From NCBI RefSeq assembly GCF_000614145.1, contig NZ_BAKK01000002.1, positions 124,001 through 188,000 on the forward strand: a stretch of DNA of 64,000 nt. Direction: 5' to 3'. Below the pieces are notes generated by a model, which was not told the DNA's origin, did no database searches, and worked only from the letters and a program-made list of their open reading frames with translations. Source of the DNA: Bacteroides faecichinchillae JCM 17102. Its GTDB lineage: Bacteria > Bacteroidota > Bacteroidia > Bacteroidales > Bacteroidaceae. A program made the translations under genes and the position numbers. Shown here in pieces: positions 58,428 to 64,000 of this stretch (positions are counted from its first letter, which is position 1; each line of letters starts with the position of its first letter).

Positions 58428-59387
58428 ATGGAAATCAACGAAAAAATGCAAAAGAAGGAACAACAAGCACTGATAATCAGAAAGTATCAACAATACTTGA
58501 AGCTGGAAAAGTCTTTATCTCCCAACACGTTGGATGCCTATCTTACCGACTTAGATAAACTCATGAGTTTCCTGACCCTTGAAAGTATCGATGTGTTAGA
58601 CGTATGCCTGGCAGATCTACAACGTTTTACTGCCGGACTGCACGATATCGGTATTCATCCCCGTTCTCAAGCACGTATTCTATCAGGTATCAAATCTTTT
58701 TTCCGCTTCCTGATTCTGTCTGATTATCTGGAAGCTGACCCTAGCGAACTATTGGAAGGTCCCAAGATCGGCTTTAAAATTCCCGAGGTACTGACCGTCG
58801 AAGAAATTGACGCCATTATTTCCGCAGTAGATCGTAGCAAAACGGAAGGACAACGTAACAGAGCTATTCTGGAAACTTTATACAGTTGCGGACTGCGAGT
58901 ATCTGAACTTGTTAATCTCAAGCTTTCAGACCTTTATTTTGACGAAGGTTTTATTAAAGTAGAAGGAAAAGGCAGCAAACAACGCCTTGTTCCCATCTCC
59001 CCACGAGCAATTAACGAAATAAAACTTTATTTTATAGACCGCAACCAAATAGAAGTTAAACAAGACTACGAAGATTTCGTCTTCGTCAGCCAACGCAGAG
59101 GCAAATCTCTTTCGAGAATTATGGTTTTTCATATGATAAAAGAATTATCACAAGAAGCAGGTATTACCAAAAACATTAGTCCACATACTTTTCGCCACTC
59201 TTTTGCTACTCATTTGCTGGAAGGCGGCGCCAATTTACGAGCTATTCAATGCATGCTCGGACACGAATCCATAGCAACCACAGAAATCTATACACATATC
59301 GACCGTAATATGCTTCATAGCGAGATAATTGAGCATCATCCCCGAAATATTAAGTATCGGCAAGAAAAAGGAGGAGGTTTTTATTAA
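58428..59387 (+). CDS. xerD: Tyrosine recombinase XerD
   Basis: The protein has 319 residues. The N-terminal core-binding domain is visible in YQQYLKLEKSLSPNTLDAYL; the catalytic domain shows arginine I in YSCGLRVSELVNLKLSDL, the lysine in EGKGSKQRLVPIS, HxxR in SPHTFRHSFATHLLEGGANL, and the histidine and nucleophilic tyrosine in LGHESIATTEIYTHI. XerCD resolves chromosome dimers at dif during division. Its place beside aroQ, in a region of core genes without other mobile-element features, supports a housekeeping recombinase rather than an integron or phage integrase. A second in-frame ATG at 58446 (MQKKEQQAL) is a plausible alternative start. Intact. Confidence 0.95.
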   Translation: MEINEKMQKKEQQALIIRKYQQYLKLEKSLSPNTLDAYLTDLDKLMSFLTLESIDVLDVCLADLQRFTAGLHDIGIHPRSQARILSGIKSFFRFLILSDYLEADPSELLEGPKIGFKIPEVLTVEEIDAIISAVDRSKTEGQRNRAILETLYSCGLRVSELVNLKLSDLYFDEGFIKVEGKGSKQRLVPISPRAINEIKLYFIDRNQIEVKQDYEDFVFVSQRRGKSLSRIMVFHMIKELSQEAGITKNISPHTFRHSFATHLLEGGANLRAIQCMLGHESIATTEIYTHIDRNMLHSEIIEHHPRNIKYRQEKGGGFY

Positions 59388-59434
59388 ATTATGATAAAAT
59401 CAGGCCTTATCTATATAATTATATTAAGAATTAA

Positions 59435-59442
59435 TATCTTTG
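59435..59442 (+). promoter_or_regulatory. Putative -7 element of the OmpA-like/TPR lipoprotein gene
   Basis: TATCTTTG is a full match, 81 bases before the start codon at 59524. No clear -33 TTTG is visible. Confidence 0.5.
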
Positions 59443-59523
59443 CCCTACTTTATTCTACCTTAGGCAGAAAAAGTGATTAAATAGGCGAAATTTCAATTAC
59501 AAACATTTAATTTTATACCTAAA

Positions 59524-61218
59524 ATGACTAAGAAGTTGTACTTGCCTTTACTCATGGCAATGGTTGTTGCATTATTCTCTTCTTGCAGCAAAAAAATGGG
59601 TGAATTGTCAGCAGATTACTTCACTGTAACTCCGCAAGTGCTGGAGGCTATTGGTGGCAAAGTTCCTGCAACCATTAATGGTAAATTCCCTGAAAAGTAT
59701 TTCAACAAGAAAGCGGTAGTAGAAGTTACTCCGGTTTTGAGGTGGAATGGTGGCGAAGCTAAAGGTCAGCCTGCTACATTCCAGGGTGAAAAAGTAGAAG
59801 GTAACGACCAGACTATCTCTTACAAGATGGGTGGTAGCTACACAATGAAAACTTCTTTTGACTATGTTCCTGCAATGGCTAAGTCCGAATTGTACCTTGA
59901 ATTCAAGGCTACTATCGGCAAAAAAGTGGTTACTATTCCCGCTGTTAAAATCGCTGATGGTGTGATTTCGACTTCTGAATTGGTAAACAATACTTTGGCT
60001 AACGCTAACCCGGCTTTGGGTGAAGACGCTTTCCAACGTATCATCAAAGAAAAACATGAATCTAACATCATGTTCCTTATCCAACAAGCTAACATCCGTT
60101 CAAGCGAGTTGAAAAAAGCTAAAGAATTCAACAAAGAAGTTGCTAACGTAAACGCTGCTGAAAACAAAAAAATCAGTAACATTGAAGTTTCTGCATATGC
60201 TTCTCCTGATGGTGGTGTAAGTTTGAATACTACTCTTGCTGAAAACCGTGAAGAAAATACAACTAAGTTGTTGAACAAAGATTTGAAGAAAGACAAAATC
60301 GATGTTCCTATGGACGCTAAATATACTGCTCAGGACTGGGAAGGCTTCCAAGAACTAGTTTCTAAATCTAACATCCAAGACAAAGAATTGATCCTTCGTG
60401 TAATCTCTATGTATCAGGACCCAGCTCAAAGAGAAAGCGAAATCAAGAACATTTCTGCTGTATACAAAGAATTGGCTAACACTATTTTGCCTCAATTGCG
60501 TCGTTCTCGTTTGACATTGAACTATGAGATCATTGGTAAATCTGACGAAGAAATCACTAAATTGGCATCTTCTAAACCTTCTGAACTGAATGTTGAAGAA
60601 TTGCTGTATGCTGCTACATTGACTAACAATCCTTCTCAACAAGAAGCGATCTACACTCAGGCAACTAAACAATTCCCAAGCGATTACCGTGCATTCAATA
60701 ACCTTGGTAAATTGGCTTATCAGGCAGGTAACATTGACAAAGCTGAAACTTTCTTCAAGAAAGCTGCTAGCGTAAATGCATCTCCTGAGGTTAATATGAA
60801 CTTAGGTTTGATCTCTTTGATGAAGGGTGACAAGGGTGCTGCTGAAACATACTTCGGTAAAGCTGCTGGTACTAAAGAACTTGGCGAATCAATGGGTAAC
60901 CTCTACATCGCTCAAGGTCAATACGAAAGAGCAGTAAACTCATTTGGTGATTCTAAGACCAATAGTGCTGCTTTAGCTCAGATTTTGGCTAAAGACTACA
61001 ACAAAGCTAAAAACACTTTGGCTAATGTTCAAAGACCGGATGCTTACACAGACTACTTAATGGCTGTTCTGGGTGCTAGAACTAATAATGCTTCTATGGT
61101 AATTAGCAGTCTGAAGAGCGCTGTTGCTAAAGAACCTGCATTGGCTAAGAAAGCTGCAACTGACTTAGAATTTGCTAAGTTCTTCACTAACGCAGATTTC
61201 ATGAGCATTGCTAAATAA
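59524..61218 (+). CDS. Outer-membrane lipoprotein with OmpA-like and TPR regions
   Basis: The protein has 564 residues with a lipoprotein signal ending at Cys21 (VVALFSSCSKKMGE). After a beta-rich N-terminal part (about 25-150), residues about 215-255 resemble an OmpA peptidoglycan-binding-domain core (NIEVSAYASPDGGVSLNTTL followed by AENREE). From about 370 come TPR-like hairpins (FNNLGKLAYQAGNIDKAETF, AETYFGKAAG, NLYIAQGQYERAVNSF). Codon use is strongly biased to GCT, AAC, GAA and AAA, unlike most neighbours, which suggests very high expression. It is likely an abundant structural envelope protein linking outer membrane and cell wall; the function of the TPR part is unknown. It is monocistronic, with promoter and a strong terminator. 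Confidence 0.82.
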   Translation: MTKKLYLPLLMAMVVALFSSCSKKMGELSADYFTVTPQVLEAIGGKVPATINGKFPEKYFNKKAVVEVTPVLRWNGGEAKGQPATFQGEKVEGNDQTISYKMGGSYTMKTSFDYVPAMAKSELYLEFKATIGKKVVTIPAVKIADGVISTSELVNNTLANANPALGEDAFQRIIKEKHESNIMFLIQQANIRSSELKKAKEFNKEVANVNAAENKKISNIEVSAYASPDGGVSLNTTLAENREENTTKLLNKDLKKDKIDVPMDAKYTAQDWEGFQELVSKSNIQDKELILRVISMYQDPAQRESEIKNISAVYKELANTILPQLRRSRLTLNYEIIGKSDEEITKLASSKPSELNVEELLYAATLTNNPSQQEAIYTQATKQFPSDYRAFNNLGKLAYQAGNIDKAETFFKKAASVNASPEVNMNLGLISLMKGDKGAAETYFGKAAGTKELGESMGNLYIAQGQYERAVNSFGDSKTNSAALAQILAKDYNKAKNTLANVQRPDAYTDYLMAVLGARTNNASMVISSLKSAVAKEPALAKKAATDLEFAKFFTNADFMSIAK

Positions 61219-61245
61219 GAGATTTATCACTTATTTTAAATATTA

Positions 61246-61287
61246 AGAATTGCCTGTCACGACAAATGACGGGCAATTCTTTTTTTT
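61246..61287 (+). terminator. Strong terminator of the OmpA-like/TPR lipoprotein gene
   Basis: AGAATTGCCTGTCA (61246-61259) pairs with TGACGGGCAATTCT (61267-61280) with one G-U pair and a 7-nt loop, followed by seven T. Confidence 0.92.
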
Positions 61288-61329
61288 ATCTGTAAAAAAC
61301 CGTACTTTCGCAGAAAAGTAATCAAAGTA

Positions 61330-62397
61330 ATGAAAAAGAGCAGTATTTTAATCCTCATAATCATCTGTTTAGTCAGTTGCAAAAAGACTTCGGATAAAGT
61401 CAGTATCACTGGAGAGATCAAGGGACTGGGAACAGATACAATTTACTTATATGGCATGGACGAATCGTATGACCGGATAGACACGATTTATGCCAATGAT
61501 AATAAATTCTCTTTTACAACAAAAGTAGATACAGTTATTTCTGCTTATTTATTATTCAACAATCGGATAGAATATCCTATTTTCTTTAATAAAGGTAATA
61601 AAATCACTATCAAAGGAGATATAGCTAATCCGGATATTCTTTTTATTGACGGCAATATATATAATGAAGAATTCTCTAAATTTCAAAAGGAATTAGGAGA
61701 ATATGAAAACCCTACTACGGAAGTTGTGGAACAGAAAGCCGAAGAGTTTATACAGCAGCATCACTCCTCATACGTAAGTCTCTATCTATTGGATAAATAC
61801 TTTGTTCAAAAGAATACACCTGATTTCAACAAGATTAAAAAATTAATTGAAGTTATGACGGGAGTATTGCAGGATAAGTCATATATCGAACGTCTGAATG
61901 AAACAATGGCTCAGGCTGAAAAGACAGAAATAGGTAAATATGCTCCATTCTTCACCCTGCCTAATGAGAAAGGGGAAAAAATTTCCCGTTCATCTGAAGG
62001 ATTCAAAGACAAGAATATATTAATCAACTTTTGGGCTTCATGGGGAGATAGTATTTCTAACCAACAAAACAATAAAGAGCTAAAAGCACTCTATCAAACA
62101 TATAAGAAGAGTAAATACCTAAATATTCTTGGCATTTCTCTCGATATTGACAAGCAACAATGGAAAAATGGTATCAAACGAGATAGTTTAAGTTGGGAAC
62201 AAGTATGTGACTTCAACGGAATGAATTCAGATATTGCCAAACAATATTCTATCAAACATTTACCCTCAAATGTATTACTCTCACCAGAAGGAAAAATTGT
62301 TGCTAAGAATCTGCATGGACAAGAGTTGAAAAAGAAATTGGAAGAGGTAGTTACCAAAGCAGAAGAAAAAGAAAAGAATAGTAAAAAGAAAAAATAA
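61330..62397 (+). CDS. DUF4369/thioredoxin-fold lipoprotein lacking the CxxC motif
   Basis: The protein has 355 residues with a lipoprotein signal ending at Cys17 (IICLVSCKKTSDK). Residues about 25-115 form a DUF4369-like beta domain (ITGEIKGLGTDTIYLYG); residues 200-340 form an AhpC/TSA-thioredoxin domain (GKYAPFFTLPNEKGEKISRS, NILINFWASWGDS, SIKHLPSNVLLSPEGKIVAK). In active members the WCxxC motif follows FWASW; here it reads WGDSISNQ, so both redox cysteines are missing. The cis-proline (HLPS) is kept. It is therefore probably a binding or structural protein of the periplasm rather than an oxidoreductase. The C-terminus is lysine-rich. It lies 12 bases upstream of the ComM-like gene. Confidence 0.85.
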   Translation: MKKSSILILIIICLVSCKKTSDKVSITGEIKGLGTDTIYLYGMDESYDRIDTIYANDNKFSFTTKVDTVISAYLLFNNRIEYPIFFNKGNKITIKGDIANPDILFIDGNIYNEEFSKFQKELGEYENPTTEVVEQKAEEFIQQHHSSYVSLYLLDKYFVQKNTPDFNKIKKLIEVMTGVLQDKSYIERLNETMAQAEKTEIGKYAPFFTLPNEKGEKISRSSEGFKDKNILINFWASWGDSISNQQNNKELKALYQTYKKSKYLNILGISLDIDKQQWKNGIKRDSLSWEQVCDFNGMNSDIAKQYSIKHLPSNVLLSPEGKIVAKNLHGQELKKKLEEVVTKAEEKEKNSKKKK

Positions 62398-62409
62398 TCA
62401 CTAGCCATC

Positions 62410-63947
62410 GTGTTAATCAAAGTTTTCGGAGCGGCTGTTCAAGGAATTGATGCAACACTCATCACAATTGAAGTAAACAGCTCTCGGGGCTGCATGTTTT
62501 ATCTCGTCGGCCTTCCGGATTCTGCGGTAAAGGAAAGTCATCAACGCATTATCTCTGCACTGCAAGTTAATGGCTATAAAATGCCTACCAGTAATTTAGT
62601 AGTCAACATGGCCCCTGCTGACATTCGTAAAGAAGGTTCTGCTTATGATTTGCCACTTGCAATCGGTCTTTTAGGTGCTAGTGAGACGATATCCTCTGAA
62701 AAGTTTTCACGCTATTTATTAATGGGTGAACTTAGTCTGGATGGTAGTATTCAACCCATCAAAGGAGCTTTACCTATTGCGATCAAAGCACGTGAGGATG
62801 GATTCGAGGGGCTAATTATTCCACAACAAAATGCGAGAGAAGCAGCTGTTGTTAATCAACTAAAAGTTTATGGAGTAAGTAATATTAAGGAAGTTATCGA
62901 GTTTTTCAATAATGAACGGGAACTAGTGCCGACAATTGTCAATACACGGGAAGAATTTTATGCCCAACAAAGTAACTTTGAATTTGATTTTGCGGACGTC
63001 AAAGGTCAAGAGAATGTAAAACGAGCTTTAGAAGTAGCTGCTTCTGGAGGACACAACCTAATAATGGTAGGTGCTCCTGGGAGTGGTAAATCAATGATGG
63101 CTAAACGCTTACCCTCTATCTTGCCTCCACTATCTCTAGGCGAAAGTTTAGAAACAACAAAAATACACTCTGTGGCAGGCAAATTGGGCCGTAACTCCTC
63201 GCTGATTACACAACGTCCATTCCGCGCACCACATCACACAATCTCTCAAGTAGCAATGGTAGGAGGAGGTAGTTTTCCACAACCCGGAGAAATCAGTTTA
63301 GCCACAATGGGGTTTTATTTCTAGACGAACTTCCTGAATTTTCAAGAAATGTATTGGAAGTATTACGCCAGCCGTTAGAAGACAGATGCATTACCATTTC
63401 TCGCGTCAGAAGCAGTATAAATTATCCGGCTAGCCTAATGTTGATCGCATCCATGAATCCTTGCCCTTGCGGATATTACAATCATCCAACAAAGCCCTGT
63501 GTTTGCAGTCCGGGACAAGTACAGAAATACTTAAATAAAATATCCGGTCCACTACTTGATCGAATTGATATTCAGATAGAAATAGTGCCTGTTCCTTTCG
63601 ACAAGATTTCCGACCAGCGACGGGGAGAAACAAGTGCTATAATCCGAGAGCGGGTAATGAAAGCACGACAAATACAAGAAAAACGTTATAAGGATTTTCC
63701 CGGGCTACATTGTAATGCACAAATGAATAGCCAATTATTAGACATTTATGCGCATCCTGATGAGAAGGGACTTCAATTATTAAGAACTGCTATGACCCGG
63801 CTCAATTTATCAGCCAGAGCTTACGACCGTATATTGAAAGTAGCACGTACCATTGCCGACCTGGAAAGTTGCGAACAGATACTTCCTAATCACTTGGCAG
63901 AAGCAATCGGTTATCGCAATCTGGACAGAGAAACTTGGGCAGGATAA
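62410..63947 (+). CDS. YifB/ComM-family Mg-chelatase-like AAA+ ATPase, frameshifted
   Basis: A GTG at 62410 starts MLIKVFGAAVQGIDATLITI, with the N-terminal Lon-like domain (ADIRKEGSAYDLPLAIGLLG, YLLMGELSLDGSIQPIKGAL). The ATPase domain has Walker A in MVGAPGSGKSMMAKRLPS and the RAPHHTISQVAMVGGG segment. The frame stops at 63324; the next frame contains LDELPEF (Walker B) from about 63330, then EVLRQPLEDRCITISR and MNPCPCGYYNHPTKPC. Restoring one A near 63306 gives ATNGVLFLDELPEF and about 512 residues. ComM-type helicases drive branch migration of incoming DNA in competent bacteria; the role in Bacteroides is not established. As with the other core genes the break is probably a consensus error. 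Confidence 0.93.
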
Positions 63948-64000
63948 GAATAGCATAAAGAAAACAACACAAGGCCAGTTTAGTGTTGCCAAAACCATGG

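Noticed and set aside
58428..59387. Phage or conjugative-element integrase
   Set aside because: The recombinase matches housekeeping XerD, sits among core genes next to aroQ, and no att repeats or mobile genes accompany it.
63948..64000. Start of another gene at the window end
   Set aside because: Only 53 bases are present and no open frame with a start signal can be supported.

Overview
The window looks like chromosome of a gut Bacteroides, probably close to the B. thetaiotaomicron group. The evidence is paired SusC/SusD genes, BACON-domain lipoproteins, a one-protein hybrid two-component regulator (HTCS), LruC and DUF4369-type lipoproteins, and repeated promoter elements of the Bacteroides type (TTTG, 19-21 nt, TAnnTTTG). 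No phage, plasmid, CRISPR array or intact insertion sequence was seen.

Layout. (1) 1-4.7 kb: tail of an ADP-ribosylglycohydrolase-like gene, a secreted endonuclease/phosphatase-fold protein, the peroxide-defence genes ahpC and ahpF, and a NUDIX hydrolase. (2) 4.8-9.5 kb: an operon of a ~1000-residue periplasmic TPR protein and a TonB-receptor-like barrel without a plug. (3) 9.5-11.6 kb: a YdeI/OmdA-type gene and a secreted metzincin-like protease. (4) 12.1-32.4 kb: a polysaccharide utilisation locus (PUL): SusC-SusD-SusC-SusD, two BACON lipoproteins, a GH16 and a GH18 lipoprotein enzyme, a membrane-protein insertion between the enzymes, and a convergent HTCS regulator. (5) 32.6-48.2 kb: topA, an LruC lipoprotein, a small membrane protein, argS, an HU protein, two overlapping rhomboid proteases, a second endonuclease/phosphatase-fold protein, an M3 peptidase and fused secDF. 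(6) 48.4-49.8 kb: two decayed small genes and tRNA-Arg(CCT). (7) 50-64 kb: korAB, a secreted esterase, the operon aroQ-pyk-O-methyltransferase-rbfA-lipoprotein permease, divergent xerD, an abundant-looking OmpA-like/TPR lipoprotein, a thioredoxin-fold lipoprotein without its cysteines, and a ComM/YifB-type ATPase.

How the PUL should work (inference from families): the HTCS senses an oligosaccharide in the periplasm and activates the operon; surface GH16 and GH18 endo-enzymes cut the glycan; BACON lipoproteins and the SusD proteins hold it; the SusC porins import the products. No exo-glycosidase is encoded here. From memory, the order resembles B. thetaiotaomicron BT2818-BT2826, a locus linked to mucin O-glycans; this was not verified.

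Quality warning: at least nine conserved genes (ahpF, the TPR gene, the second susC, the HTCS, a membrane protein, the lipoprotein permease, rbfA, pyk, the ComM-like gene) are each broken by one 1-base indel, mostly a lost base in a 2-3 nt homopolymer. Because pyk, rbfA and the permease are core genes, consensus error is the likely cause. These genes are annotated at full corrected span.
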